A stretch of DNA of 64,000 bases from Mobiluncus sp034180645 (GCF_034180645.1 NZ_JAXFNY010000008.1:1-64000); one strand, 5' to 3'. Positions 9,034 to 18,582 are shown, counted from the stretch's first letter. Program-made: numbers and translations. The notes: a model not told the origin generated them from the sequence alone.

Positions 9034-9063
9034 ATGATTTAACTTCCTTGTTCCGCGCGGAGT

Positions 9064-10872
9064 CTATTTGGCGTAGATGGCTTCGATTTCCTTGGCGTAT
9101 TTTTGGATTACCAGTTCCCGGCGAACTTTTAAGGACGGCGTCAACAGGCCGTTGTCTACGGTGAAGTCGCCGATAATAACCCGCACTTTGCGGATAGATT
9201 CGGCTCGGGAGACAGTGGCAGAGGCCCGCTGGGCGCCTTTCATCAGAGATTCTTGAACGGCAGGGTGCACAGCGGCAGTCGCCGGATCCATGGGGGGAAG
9301 TTTGTGATTGGCCAGCCACGTGGGCAGCATTTCTCGGTCCAAAGTCACTAAAGCCGACACGAACGGCTTCTTGTCCCCGATGACGACCACGTTGGAAACC
9401 AGGGGGTGACCGCGGAACGAGTCCTCCAACGGCGCCGGAGAGACGTTCTTTCCCGAGGCGGTGACGATGAGTTCCTTCTTGCGTCCGGTAATGCTGAGGA
9501 ATCCATCGTCGGCGATTTCGCCCAAGTCTCCACTGGCGAACCATCCGTTCGGGTCCAAAGCCTCGCGGGTCGCCTCAGGGTTGTTGCGGTAGCCGCGCAT
9601 TACCAGGTCGGAACGGACAAATATTTCCCCGCTGCTATCAATTTTTAGTTCCACGCCGGGCAGCGGACGTCCCACGCTGCCCATTCGGATATTGCCGGGA
9701 AGGTTACCGGTAACGGGACCGGCGGTTTCCGTTAAACCCCAGCCTTCGATTACTGTCAGGCCCAAGCCACGGAAAAAATGTCCCAGGCGTGCGCCCAGGG
9801 GGGCACCGCCGCTGATGACCCACCGGCAGTCCCCTCCCATCAGCTCCAGGAGTTTAGAAAACAGCAGTTTATCCGCAATCGCGTGGGAGCGATGCAAGCG
9901 GAATCCGACAAATTTGCGGTTCGGATCCTCCAAGGCTTCCGAGTAGTGAATGGCTTGCGCCACTGCCCAGCTGAAAATCGTGTGTTTCAGGCCACGACCG
10001 GACTTGACCTGAGCTGCGGTATAAATTTTTTCCAGAACCCGTGGAACCACAATCATGCTGGTGGGACGGAACGACTGCAGGTCATTCAGCAGGTTTTTCA
10101 CATTTGGGACGCAGCCCAGCACGCCGCGCCCGGAGAGTACCGTGTAGGAACAGAAACGGGCAAACACGTGAGCTAGCGGTAAAAACAGCAGCAGACGGGT
10201 CTTTTTGTTGTCGACGACTTCGGGCAGGCTGTCCCCAATCATCAGAGCCATATAGACGAAGTTGCGCTGAGTCAGCTCCACGCCTTTCGGTTTTCCCGTC
10301 GTTCCGGAGGTATAGACGATGGAGAGTAGCGAATCGAGGTTGACCGAGGATAGACGATTCCGAACCTCCTGTTTGCGAATATTGGTTCCCTTGAGACGAA
10401 TCTGGTCCAGCGCCCCGTCCTGGATGGCGGCCACTCCGCAATCCACAACTCGTCCAGTGGACTCAACCAAACGGGTCTGGGTTGCGGTTTCGGTAATGAC
10501 AAAACGCGCCCTGGTATCCTCCAAAATCCAGTCCACCTGGGCAGCCGAATCGGTTTCATAGATGGGAACCACAGTCAGGCCAGCCGACTGGGCAGCGTAA
10601 TCCAATAAAATCCAGTCGTATGAGGTGCCTGCCATAATGCCGATGCAGTCCCCAGCCTCTAAGCCCATGCCGATAAACCCGCGTGCCACATCGATAATCT
10701 GGTTAGCAAAGGTGGAGGCGGTGATTTCTTCCCAACCGTCACCGAAAGGCTGGGGCCGCATCATCACGACAGCCTGGGGAGTGCGGCGTGCCCGGGTGAA
10801 AAACAGCGCGGGTATGGAATCGTTGGGTTCCAAGCTGATTTGGGCGGGGGTGGCGTAATAATTCGTGGTCAA
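9064..10872 (-). CDS. long-chain fatty acid-CoA ligase (AMP-forming)
   Basis: Activates fatty acids via an acyl-AMP to acyl-CoA for lipid metabolism, 602 aa. The AMP-binding motif VYTSGTTGKPKG lies mid-protein, with GWGLTETAGPV (A5 motif). The hinge region is GWFASGDLGE followed by GRKKELIVTASGKNVSP, typical of FadD15-type ligases. The chosen start is a TTG preceded by CAGGAGG at five bases; an in-frame ATG 30 bp further up lacks a ribosome-binding site. It is transcribed alone, convergent with the LAXTG gene. Chain-length preference cannot be read from sequence. Confidence 0.9.
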   Translation of the reverse strand: MTTNYYATPAQISLEPNDSIPALFFTRARRTPQAVVMMRPQPFGDGWEEITASTFANQIIDVARGFIGMGLEAGDCIGIMAGTSYDWILLDYAAQSAGLTVVPIYETDSAAQVDWILEDTRARFVITETATQTRLVESTGRVVDCGVAAIQDGALDQIRLKGTNIRKQEVRNRLSSVNLDSLLSIVYTSGTTGKPKGVELTQRNFVYMALMIGDSLPEVVDNKKTRLLLFLPLAHVFARFCSYTVLSGRGVLGCVPNVKNLLNDLQSFRPTSMIVVPRVLEKIYTAAQVKSGRGLKHTIFSWAVAQAIHYSEALEDPNRKFVGFRLHRSHAIADKLLFSKLLELMGGDCRWVISGGAPLGARLGHFFRGLGLTVIEGWGLTETAGPVTGNLPGNIRMGSVGRPLPGVELKIDSSGEIFVRSDLVMRGYRNNPEATREALDPNGWFASGDLGEIADDGFLSITGRKKELIVTASGKNVSPAPLEDSFRGHPLVSNVVVIGDKKPFVSALVTLDREMLPTWLANHKLPPMDPATAAVHPAVQESLMKGAQRASATVSRAESIRKVRVIIGDFTVDNGLLTPSLKVRRELVIQKYAKEIEAIYAK

Positions 10873-10890
10873 CAGAGCCTCCTGAATCAA

Positions 10891-10903
10891 TATGTTTAAC
10901 ATA
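10891..10903. promoter_or_regulatory. small palindrome at the acyl-CoA ligase promoter
   Basis: TATGTT-T-AACATA is a perfect 13-bp palindrome 19 bp upstream of the ligase start. It overlaps where a minus-strand -10 or leader would lie, so it could be a repressor operator. Its short size makes chance possible. Confidence 0.25.
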
Positions 10904-11070
10904 CCGCAAAATGGGTCGGAAGGTTAGACATAGCACTTGGCTCAAATCTGCCGAAATGATGGACTTTGTGACCGCGTAGTCTCATAATGAAACCAGGAGT
11001 GCCGATGTGAGAGTTATCCATTCGGTGGGTGAAATTTGCCAGATAGATTTCATTGAGAGGAGGAGCGTCC

Positions 11071-12489
11071 ATGAGTATACCTGCGGTCGGCCCCTCCTTT
11101 ACGCTGGGAAATCCGGGGGTTGCCAACGCTGCCAATGTGGCTAATGCCGCCCAAAACGCCGCTACCGCCGCTCAAAACGCGCAAGCTGCGGTCAACAATG
11201 CGGCAGCCAATATGGGAGCGGCGACCCAGCAAAATCTGAATGCAACCGGTCTGCCGATGCCACAAAACTCAGCCGCGATTGCCAATGTGGTGGCGGGGCT
11301 AGCTTCGGCGCAAAACACATCCAAGGCCGCTACCGGAAAGCCCAATCCGGCGTCCGCCCAATCCAACGCTTCTCCAGCAACTCAGCTGCTGCCCAACACC
11401 GGAACTTCCAGCACCACCCTGGACTCCGCACTGCAAAACTCCCGCAGTGCCTGGCAAAACGCCGCCGGGCAAGCCGCCGCCCAAAGGGGTGGTGCGAATC
11501 CGGATTCTTTGGCACGAATGCTGCAAACCTTTTCCCAATCCACCGTGTCTCCCGGCACGGTACAAACGTCTTTGGGTCGTGCCCAGATAATTCCTCCCGG
11601 ACAGGGTGCGAACCTATATGCCGCGGCTCAAAACAGCGGGGCTGCAGCCACCGCGAACCCCGCACCCGCGCCGGGAGCCGCAAATCCAGGCACAGCCGCG
11701 GCCGCAACTACGGCCCAAAGTGCCCTGCCCACCCCGGCAAATGCCGCGGCCAGCCCAAATCCCGCCACCGCCACTACAGCCCAGTCGGCAGCTCCACAGC
11801 AGGCTGGCGCCCAAACAGCCACACAGACAGCTGCCGGCGCGGCGACCCTGCGGGCGGAAGGAGCCCAGACTCAGGCCGCTCCTGCCCCGGCAACTCCGGC
11901 CGGCACTCCCGCGAGTGCTCCCGGTGGGCCGGCGGTTCCGGCCGCATTGCCCGAAGCGGCGGTGCGTCAGGCCAACGCGGCCCAAGCCAACGCTCAGCAA
12001 GCCGTCACTCAGGCACTTACTTCAACCGCTAGTGAGGGAAAAACCGCGGCCGCGCATTCCCAGAACCAGGCACGCAACGCCGCAGTAGCCCCCGACGCTA
12101 ACCCTGCACCCGCTTTGCCAGCCCCGACGACACCTCAAGATCCAGCCCCGAAAGCCGGTCAGTTAGGCACCAGCGTGAGTGGTGTATCGGAGGACCCGAT
12201 GTATATGAGCCAAGTCGCGGCAGCCAGCGGATTTGGGGCCAGGCTGCAGCAGAGCCTGAACCTGAACCTGGGCATCGCCAACCTCACAGCCGGCAACCTC
12301 ATCAGTTTCTGCGGCGTGCTGGTGATAACCCTGGTCGTTATGCGAATTTTTGTTGACGGGGTGGTTCCAGAGGAAATTGTCGCGCTGAGCTTCGCGGCCA
12401 TTATCGGAATCATGCTGATGATAGGGCCGTGGCTGATGCGGGACAAGCCCAGAGATAAAAACGCGCCGCCGCCACCCGGAAAAAGGTGA
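11071..12489 (+). CDS. Ala/Gln/Asn-rich protein with C-terminal membrane anchor
   Basis: 472 aa, not recognised. The first ~370 residues are low-complexity (Ala, Gln, Asn, Pro, Thr) with many AQNA/NAAQ-like units and no signal peptide. Two hydrophobic helices follow near residues 410-455 (LISFCGVLVITLVVMRIF and IVALSFAAIIGIMLMIGPW), ending in a charged PPPPGKR tail. The ATG at 11071 has GAGGAGGA upstream. It stands alone, divergent from the acyl-CoA ligase and convergent with glnA. The repetitive Ala/Gln half resembles a coiled or disordered spacer. Topology is probably cytoplasmic N-terminal half with the C-terminus inside, but this is inference. Confidence 0.7.
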   Translation: MSIPAVGPSFTLGNPGVANAANVANAAQNAATAAQNAQAAVNNAAANMGAATQQNLNATGLPMPQNSAAIANVVAGLASAQNTSKAATGKPNPASAQSNASPATQLLPNTGTSSTTLDSALQNSRSAWQNAAGQAAAQRGGANPDSLARMLQTFSQSTVSPGTVQTSLGRAQIIPPGQGANLYAAAQNSGAAATANPAPAPGAANPGTAAAATTAQSALPTPANAAASPNPATATTAQSAAPQQAGAQTATQTAAGAATLRAEGAQTQAAPAPATPAGTPASAPGGPAVPAALPEAAVRQANAAQANAQQAVTQALTSTASEGKTAAAHSQNQARNAAVAPDANPAPALPAPTTPQDPAPKAGQLGTSVSGVSEDPMYMSQVAAASGFGARLQQSLNLNLGIANLTAGNLISFCGVLVITLVVMRIFVDGVVPEEIVALSFAAIIGIMLMIGPWLMRDKPRDKNAPPPPGKR

Positions 12490-12544
12490 CGGCAACGCGA
12501 AAGTGCGCCAGGTTCCTTGTGAACCTACGGAAAAACGGCAGCTA

Positions 12545-13966
12545 TCAGCAGTTGTAGTACAGTTCAAACTCCAGCGGATGGGGATGCACGAATAACTTTT
12601 GCACCTCATTTTCGCGCTTCAGCCTAATCCACGTCTCTATCAGGTCAGTCGTGAACACATCGCCCTCGGTGAGAAACTCGTAGTCGTCCTCCAGGGCGCG
12701 CAATGCCAAATCCAATGACGGCGGCAGCTTGTCGATGTCGCGGTACTCCTCGGGGGGCAGCTCGTAAAGGTCTTTGTCGATAGGCTCGGCCGGCTCGATA
12801 CGATTGCGAATCCCGTCCAGGCCCGCCATCAGAATCGCGGGGAAAGCCAGGTAGGGGTTCGCCGAAGGATCGGGTACGCGGTACTCGACGCGTTTGGCCT
12901 TCGGGGAAGTCCCGGTGACCGGAATGCGAATGCAAGCCGACCGGTTACGCGCCGAATACACCAAGTTCACCGGGGCTTCAAAGCCCGGCACCAGGCGGCG
13001 GAAAGAGTTAATGGACGGATTCGTAAACGGCAGAATCGCGGCCGCGTGACGTAGCAACCCGCCGATAAACCAACGTGCCAGGTCAGACAGACCGCCATAG
13101 CCGTTTTCACCGTAGAACAGGGGATTACCGTCTTTCCACAGTGACACGTGGCAGTGCATTCCCGAACCGGCCTGCCCCCACAAGGGCTTGGGCATGAAAG
13201 TTACGGTCTTGCCCAGTTCGATAGCTTTGTTTTTCACGATGTATTTGAACACTGTGAGATTGTCCGCAGCGTGCAGCAGCGTGGAATAGGTGTAGTTGAT
13301 TTCCTGTTGACCCGAAGCCCCGACTTCATGATGAGCTCGTTCGATTTCAAAACCAGTCTCTTGCAAGACGCGCACAATGGCGTCCCGGTCGTCGGCGGTG
13401 GCATCCATCGGGGGGACGGGGACGTAGCCGGCTTGGAATGGCATCTTGTTGCCCAAGTTGTGCCCGTCCTCCCAATCGCCCGAGGTTACGGGGGATTCTC
13501 GCGAACCGATTTTTACGAAAGTATCGTGCGGATCGGTGCGAAATTGGATGGAATCGAACAGGTAAAACTCCGGTTCGGGAGCCAGGTATGCCGTATCAGC
13601 GATGCCAGTGGACTTGAGATACGCCTCCGCCTTTTGGGTCACGCCGCGCGGATCGCGGGAAAACGGTTCGTTCGTAAAGGGATCCACGATAGAGGAATAC
13701 AGCACCAGGGTCGGTTCCCGGCGGAACGGATCGACGAAAGCCGCGGTGGGGTCGGGAATCAGTTTCATGTCGGATTCATGAATCGCGGTGAAACCATTAA
13801 TGGACGACCCGTCAAACATCATTCCGTCAGTAAGTGTTTCCTCCAACATATTTGTGGGGATAGTGAGGTGCTGCATAGTTCCGTAAAGGTCGGAAAAGCG
13901 CACGTCGATGAAACGAATGTTTTTCTCTTTCACAAAATTAATTACTGACTGCGAATCATTAAACAC
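12545..13966 (-). CDS. glnA: glutamine synthetase type I
   Basis: Makes glutamine from glutamate, ammonia and ATP; 473 aa, the usual length of GSI. The N-terminal beta-grasp includes IRFIDVRFSDLYGT, and FDGSSINGF is the family signature 1. The catalytic barrel has KPLWGQAGSGMHCH (ATP-binding signature) and NSFRRLVPGFEAPVN. DLYELPPEE near residue 400 carries the Tyr that is adenylylated in the GSI-beta subclass, so control by an adenylyltransferase is likely. The end (HPLEFELYYNC) is typical apart from a terminal Cys. A GGAG lies upstream of the start. It is monocistronic and divergent from the thiamine operon. Confidence 0.95.
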   Translation of the reverse strand: MFNDSQSVINFVKEKNIRFIDVRFSDLYGTMQHLTIPTNMLEETLTDGMMFDGSSINGFTAIHESDMKLIPDPTAAFVDPFRREPTLVLYSSIVDPFTNEPFSRDPRGVTQKAEAYLKSTGIADTAYLAPEPEFYLFDSIQFRTDPHDTFVKIGSRESPVTSGDWEDGHNLGNKMPFQAGYVPVPPMDATADDRDAIVRVLQETGFEIERAHHEVGASGQQEINYTYSTLLHAADNLTVFKYIVKNKAIELGKTVTFMPKPLWGQAGSGMHCHVSLWKDGNPLFYGENGYGGLSDLARWFIGGLLRHAAAILPFTNPSINSFRRLVPGFEAPVNLVYSARNRSACIRIPVTGTSPKAKRVEYRVPDPSANPYLAFPAILMAGLDGIRNRIEPAEPIDKDLYELPPEEYRDIDKLPPSLDLALRALEDDYEFLTEGDVFTTDLIETWIRLKRENEVQKLFVHPHPLEFELYYNC

Positions 13967-14077
13967 TCCGGAACCTCCTGCAAGGCAAAAATTTATACAT
14001 ATTTACCATTCTATTTTTACCTTTCGCCCAGGTGTCCGCCAAATCGGCGCGCCCACAGATTTTGTCTGGCGATGGCA

Positions 14078-14197
14078 TATACTTAGAGGCACGACAGGGG
14101 AGCGAAATTCGCTGAGAGTGCCGTGGCTTTTTGCGTTGCATGAAGCGGGCAGACCCTCGCACCAGGCAAGTAATGTTGCCGAGGAAGTCGAGTAAAT
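14078..14197 (+). ncRNA. TPP riboswitch (THI element) with its promoter
   Basis: TATACT at 14078-14083 is the likely -10. The aptamer follows: GGGGAGC then the hallmark GCTGAGAGTGCCG (from 14111), the GCAGACCCTCGCACCAGGC segment, and the distal GTAATG-TTGCCGAGGAAGTCG part. These correspond to the conserved CTGAGA, ACCC-TTGAACCTG-like and GTAAT boxes of thiamine-pyrophosphate aptamers. It is followed by thiBPQ, so thiamine uptake should be repressed when TPP binds. Translational control is likelier because no clear terminator lies between the aptamer and the start at 14263. Confidence 0.85.
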
Positions 14198-14262
14198 CTC
14201 GGTTCGCGCCGCCCAGGACGCGAACTTTTCCCCTGCTCTTACTGATTTTAGAAAGGGCAGTT

Positions 14263-15369
14263 ATGTTTTCTATTACTCGTGGACCAGCCTCGTCCCGGAC
14301 TTTGGCAGCGTTGGCCGCAGCAGGGCTGTGCGCGGCTTTTCTGGCGGGCTGCAGCGATTCGCGTCCGGCCGACAGCGCCACCAGCACCCCGGGAACTGAC
14401 AAAAACACGTCCAGCGGCACGGTAACCCTTGTGACCTATGATTCATTCCCCCTGAGCGATGAAACCGCCGCCGCCTTTACCGACAAAACGGGTTACCAGT
14501 TAAAGGTGGTTAAGAACGGCGATGGGGTAGAACTGACCAACAAACTGATTTTGACCAAAGATGCGCCGTTGGGCGACGCTGTGTTCGGCTTTGATAACAA
14601 CACCGCTCAGGCCGCTGTTGATGCCGGCGCTTTGGCGGATTTTACCGGGAAGCTCGCTCCCAGCGTGCAAAAGGTACGCGGGGATTCGAAACAGTTGGTT
14701 CCCGTGGATCGCGGCGAGGTTTGCGTGAACTACGATGTCGCCTACTTCCAAAAGAAAGGCCAGCAGCCCCCGGCAACCTTCGACGACCTAGCGAAACCTG
14801 AATACAAAAACCTCACCGTGGTAGAGGATCCCCGCACTTCCACGCCGGGCCTGGCTTTCCTGCTGTCCACTATCAATGCCAAGGGCGAAAACGGGTGGAT
14901 GGACTACTGGAAGTCCCTGAAAGATAACGGGGTAAAGGCCGTGAGCTCATGGGATGATGCGTTCAACGTTGACTTTACGGCGGGTTCCAATGACAACGGC
15001 AGCGCGGCTTACCCCATCATGGTGTCCTATGCTTCCTCCCCGGCTTGGGCAGTCAGCGATGACGGGAGCGTTTCCACCATCGGTAATGTGCCGGCGACTT
15101 GCTACCAGCAGATTGAATACGCCGGGGTGCTGAAGGGCGCCAAGAACCCGGCGGGTGCCGCGGCGTTGGTCCAGTTCCTGACCGAGGAAACGGCGCAAAA
15201 GGACCTGACCGAGAACAACTATATGTATCCGGTGTTGGATACGGTGCAGCTGCCCGAACCGTTGGCCAAGTTCGGCGCCCCGTCGGGACAGGCGGCCATG
15301 CTGAAAGTTTCTGACGTAGTTAAGAACCGCGAAGCCTGGGTGCGTTCCTGGGCCTCGATTATGGGCTAG
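14263..15369 (+). CDS. thiB: thiamine ABC transporter substrate-binding lipoprotein
   Basis: Extracellular thiamine/TPP-binding protein anchored by a lipid, 368 aa. The signal peptide ends in a lipobox, AAFLAGC, followed by a Ser/Thr linker. The mature part starts with VTLVTYDSFPLSDETAAAFT and contains GDAVFGFDNNT and VPVDRGEVCVNYD, characteristic of ThiB/TbpA. The ATG follows AGAAAGGG and a 5-nt gap. Upstream in-frame codons are inside the riboswitch and are rejected. It is the first gene of a thiB-thiP-thiQ operon controlled by the TPP aptamer. Confidence 0.92.
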   Translation: MFSITRGPASSRTLAALAAAGLCAAFLAGCSDSRPADSATSTPGTDKNTSSGTVTLVTYDSFPLSDETAAAFTDKTGYQLKVVKNGDGVELTNKLILTKDAPLGDAVFGFDNNTAQAAVDAGALADFTGKLAPSVQKVRGDSKQLVPVDRGEVCVNYDVAYFQKKGQQPPATFDDLAKPEYKNLTVVEDPRTSTPGLAFLLSTINAKGENGWMDYWKSLKDNGVKAVSSWDDAFNVDFTAGSNDNGSAAYPIMVSYASSPAWAVSDDGSVSTIGNVPATCYQQIEYAGVLKGAKNPAGAAALVQFLTEETAQKDLTENNYMYPVLDTVQLPEPLAKFGAPSGQAAMLKVSDVVKNREAWVRSWASIMG

Positions 15370-15396
15370 TCGTCCCGAGCGTTCGAAAGGCGATAA

Positions 15397-17082
15397 ATGG
15401 AAAAAACAGCCCCCAGGGTGGCTATAGCGGTGATGGTTTTCCTGCCGCTGGCCTTCCTGGGGCTGTTTTTTCTGTGGCCGACCCTGCGGATTATCGGCCT
15501 GGGTTTGAGCGGTACGGCGGCTGGTTTGGGTTCTGGCGGGAGTGCTGGCTTCGGCGGGGCTTTGCGCGAGATGCTCGGTCGAACCCGGACCTGGACGACC
15601 CTGTTTTGGACCCTGGAGATGGGTTTGCTGGGGACCATATTCTCAGTTTTCCTGGGTGTCGCCGGGGCTTGGGTGCTCTACGGGCTGCGGATCCCGGGGC
15701 GTCGAGTGTGGCGCACCCTCACCGGGGTGCCTTTCGTGTTGCCATCGGTAGTCGTAGGGGTGGCATTCCAGAATTTGTTGGGGCCGGGAGCACCCTTGGG
15801 TTTCCTGGGTCTGTCCGAGAGCCGTGCTGCGATTATCTTGGCGATGGTGTTTTTTAACTTTTCCCTGGTCGCGAGGATTGTCGGCAACGCTTGGACGCGT
15901 TTGGATCCGCGTCCCGCACAAGCGGCGCGGGCGCTCGGGGCCAGTCCGGCCCGGGCGTTTTTGACCGTGACCCTGCCGCGGCTGGGTCCGGCGATTTTTG
16001 CTGCGGCTTCCCTGGTGTTTCTGTATTGCATTACGTCTTACGGCCTGATTCGGGTGCTGGGCGGGGTAAAAATCACGACGTTGGAAGTCGAGATTTACCT
16101 TGAAACCGCCAGTTACCTCAATCTTTCGGGAGCTGCGGTTTTGTCTATCCTACAGATTCTCATCGTGTTGGCGGCTCTGGGTATTAATGGGGTCGCGCGG
16201 GCGCGTTTTGAACGTGCGGGGGCGTTGCGCACCGTGCCACCTCGGCGGGTGCGCCGCGAGGACGCTTTCGCGCTGGTCTTGACCGGTTTCGGGATTCTGT
16301 TGGTGGCCCTGCCGCTGATTTTCATGGTGGTGGCTTCGCTGCGTTTGGCGGGTCGCTGGACGCTGGCGAACTATCGGGCATTGGGCCAGCCAGGAATCGT
16401 GGCGCAGTTGCCGGGTACGGCTTGGGCAGCGTGGGGGTATTCCCTGCAGGTGGCGTTACTGTCCTGCGCGATTTCCCTGGTCATGGGGCTATCGGTGGCT
16501 CTGGTCGTGTCCCGCCGAGTGCCGCCGAACTCGCGGTGGCGCGGGGCTCAGGAACTGTTCGATATGCTGTTTTCCTCTCCCCAAGGCGTCAGCGCGGTTA
16601 CGGTGGGTTTCGGAATGTTGATAACTTTGCAGGCTCCGCCGCTTTCCCTGCCCGCTAACGCGGCGTTTCTGGCGGCCGCACAAGCGGTGGTGGCGGTGCC
16701 GCTGGTGTTGCGTTCGGTCTTGCCGACCTTGCGAGCCGTCAATCCGCATCTGCGGGAGGCGGCAGCGACTTTGGGGGCCAATCGTCTGCAGTCTTTCGTC
16801 ACGGTGGAGCTGCCCGTTTTGGCGCGGGTCAGCGGGGTCGGGGCTGGTTTTGCTTTCGCGATTTCTCTGGGGGAGTTCGGGGCGACTAGCTTCTTGGCCA
16901 GGCCGCTGGAGCCGACACTGCCGGTGGCGATTTTTGCTTTGAGTTCCCGTCCGTCCGCGCAGGCACAAGGGGCGAGCGCCGCCGCGAGTGTGGTGCTGGC
17001 GCTGACTTGTGCGTTGGTCATGTTCGTGGCAGAAAACAGTTTTGCCGCTACTACGCGAGGCCCGCGGCGGCGACAGTCTTAG
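15397..17082 (+). CDS. thiP: thiamine ABC transporter permease (fused two-domain)
   Basis: Inner-membrane permease that passes thiamine into the cell, 561 aa and about 12 predicted membrane helices. Two binding-protein-dependent transport domains are fused. Each has an EAA loop contacting the ATPase: AARALGASPARAFLTVTLP in the first half and EAAATLGANRLQSFVTVELP in the second. The final part (EFGATSFLARPLEPTLPVAI) is characteristic of ThiP. A GAAAGG precedes the ATG by six bases, 27 bp after the thiB stop. Its length equals typical fused ThiP proteins. Confidence 0.92.
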   Translation: MEKTAPRVAIAVMVFLPLAFLGLFFLWPTLRIIGLGLSGTAAGLGSGGSAGFGGALREMLGRTRTWTTLFWTLEMGLLGTIFSVFLGVAGAWVLYGLRIPGRRVWRTLTGVPFVLPSVVVGVAFQNLLGPGAPLGFLGLSESRAAIILAMVFFNFSLVARIVGNAWTRLDPRPAQAARALGASPARAFLTVTLPRLGPAIFAAASLVFLYCITSYGLIRVLGGVKITTLEVEIYLETASYLNLSGAAVLSILQILIVLAALGINGVARARFERAGALRTVPPRRVRREDAFALVLTGFGILLVALPLIFMVVASLRLAGRWTLANYRALGQPGIVAQLPGTAWAAWGYSLQVALLSCAISLVMGLSVALVVSRRVPPNSRWRGAQELFDMLFSSPQGVSAVTVGFGMLITLQAPPLSLPANAAFLAAAQAVVAVPLVLRSVLPTLRAVNPHLREAAATLGANRLQSFVTVELPVLARVSGVGAGFAFAISLGEFGATSFLARPLEPTLPVAIFALSSRPSAQAQGASAAASVVLALTCALVMFVAENSFAATTRGPRRRQS

Positions 17083-17098
17083 AGGGGAGAATAAACAC

Positions 17099-17866
17099 GT
17101 GAATGATACTGCCCACCCAGGCTTGTGCCTGCGGCAAGTGACCTTTTCCTACCCGCCAAACCGACGCGGTGAGGCTCCCATGCCGGTTTTACAGGACGTG
17201 AACCTGGACGTAAACCGGGGCGAAATCATGGTGCTGCTGGGGCCGTCGGGCTGTGGGAAATCAACCCTGCTGCAGGTTGTGGCGGGATTGCTGCCAGCCG
17301 ATTCCGGCACTCTGACCTGGGACGGCGTCAACCAGGAGCCCATTGCCACCCATCGGCGCGGATTCGCGATGCTGTTCCAAGACGGCCAGCTGTTTGCCAA
17401 CCGCAACGTGGAACGCAATGTCGGCTACGCCCTGGAACTGCGCCGACCGCGCCCTAGCAAAACGGAAATAGCCACCACGGTCGCCGAAATGCTGCAGCTG
17501 GTGCGGTTAGAGGGCATGGAAAAGCGCCGTGTCGATACTCTCTCGGGAGGACAGGCCGGGCGGGTCGCCCTCGCTCGCGCCCTAGCGGCTAGGCCGAAAC
17601 TGCTGCTGCTAGATGAGCCGCTTTCCGCCCTTGACGAACAGCTGAAGTACGAGTTAGCCGCCGAAATCCGCGACATTGTGAAACGCAGCCACATCACCGC
17701 CGTTTACGTCACTCACGATCAGTCGGAGGCCGCCCTGGTGGCGGATCGGGTGGGGATCATGCTCGATGGGGCGATTCGTCAGACCGGCACGTTGGAGGAG
17801 CTGAAAACCCACCCGGAGACCCGTGAAGTCGCCAAATTCCTGGGAGTTGCCTTTCCCCCTCGGTAA
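17099..17866 (+). CDS. thiQ: thiamine ABC transporter ATP-binding protein
   Basis: Energises thiamine import, 255 aa. Walker A is GPSGCGKST, the Q-loop is in AMLFQDGQLFANRNV, the signature is LSGGQAGRVALARAL, and Walker B is LLLLDEPLSALDEQ with the H-loop in VYVTHDQSEA. The GTG start at 17099 has AGAGGGGAG upstream and follows the thiP stop by 16 bp. Its position directly behind thiB and thiP, rather than any substrate motif, is what assigns the transport substrate. Confidence 0.9.
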   Translation: MNDTAHPGLCLRQVTFSYPPNRRGEAPMPVLQDVNLDVNRGEIMVLLGPSGCGKSTLLQVVAGLLPADSGTLTWDGVNQEPIATHRRGFAMLFQDGQLFANRNVERNVGYALELRRPRPSKTEIATTVAEMLQLVRLEGMEKRRVDTLSGGQAGRVALARALAARPKLLLLDEPLSALDEQLKYELAAEIRDIVKRSHITAVYVTHDQSEAALVADRVGIMLDGAIRQTGTLEELKTHPETREVAKFLGVAFPPR

Positions 17867-17965
17867 GTTCGAGAAATTCGTTAGACTGGTGACGCCAGCT
17901 CCCCGAGACCGGTGCATTAGTACCATTCTTGCGGTATGCAGTGGTGTTTCGGAAAGGAAACGACA

Positions 17966-18457
17966 ATGAAACAGAACATGATAGCCCCTCTCGCGACCAC
18001 GGATTTGTATGACGAATACGGTGACAAACTGCGGGTTTGCGATATTCAGATGGCTAACTTTGGCGGGCACAAGGCTTTCGCCGGCCAGATTACCACAATC
18101 CACTGCCACCTGGATAACGGCCTGGTGAAAGCCACGCTCAACACGCCGGGGGAGGGCCGGGTCCTGGTCGTTGACGGAGAGGGGGACCTGCACACGGCCT
18201 TGTGCGGGGACATGATTGCGGGTGCCGCAGTAAAGAACGGTTGGGCCGGGGTCGTCATCAACGGGGCGATTCGCGACTCCGCAACGATCCGCGGTCTGGC
18301 TCTGGGCATGAAAGCGCTGGGCACTACCCCTCGTAAATCCGCCAAAGACAGCGTGGGTGAAAGCGATGTGGAGCTAAACTTCGGGGGCATCACGTGGCGC
18401 CCCGGAGACATCTTGCACGCCGACATGGACGGAATCGTTTTGCTGCCAAAAGAGTAA
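17966..18457 (+). CDS. RraA-like protein
   Basis: 163 aa, full-length member of the RraA/HMG-aldolase fold family. Family motifs include TTDLYDEYGD at the start, DNGLVKATL, LVVDGEGDLHTALCGDMIAGAA and WAGVVINGAIRDS. The glycine-rich GDMIAG-AAVKNGW loop and RDS are shared by RraA and oxaloacetate decarboxylase-type members. In enterobacteria RraA inhibits RNase E; whether that applies here is unknown. The ATG at 17966 follows GGAAAGGA. The last ten codons plus 15 bp downstream recur at 22446 and 30833, so the 3' end marks a hot spot for DNA acquisition. Confidence 0.88.
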   Translation: MKQNMIAPLATTDLYDEYGDKLRVCDIQMANFGGHKAFAGQITTIHCHLDNGLVKATLNTPGEGRVLVVDGEGDLHTALCGDMIAGAAVKNGWAGVVINGAIRDSATIRGLALGMKALGTTPRKSAKDSVGESDVELNFGGITWRPGDILHADMDGIVLLPKE

Positions 18458-18473
18458 GCCAGCGCCCTTGTGA
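18426..18473 (+). repeat. rraA 3'-end repeat, copy R1 (in the intact gene)
   Basis: These 48 bp (last codons of rraA, MDGIVLLPKE-stop, and 15 bp beyond) recur at 22446-22493 with one mismatch and, more diverged, at 30833-30880. R1 is the original copy because it lies in an intact gene. Loosely similar sequence continues past the end of the R1 and R2 copies. Confidence 0.9.
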
Positions 18474-18526
18474 TCTGTAGCCCAAACCCACTATCGCGCT
18501 CAATATACCTAAGGTACTCCGGTTCG

Positions 18527-18555
18527 TTGACACGGGGTAGACTCAGATGTGTGAT
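18527..18555 (+). promoter_or_regulatory. promoter of the exporter cassette
   Basis: A perfect -35, TTGACA (18527-18532), is followed after 17 bp by TGTGAT (18550-18555), a 4/6 match to the -10 consensus. The first cassette gene starts at 18583 with GAAAGGAG before it. Confidence 0.6.
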
Positions 18556-18582
18556 AGGGTAAATTCGTGAAAGGAGACGAAG

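Noticed and set aside
12510..12526. Terminator between the Ala/Gln-rich gene and glnA
   Set aside because: AGGTTC/GAACCT is only a 6-bp stem without a T-run; too weak to annotate.
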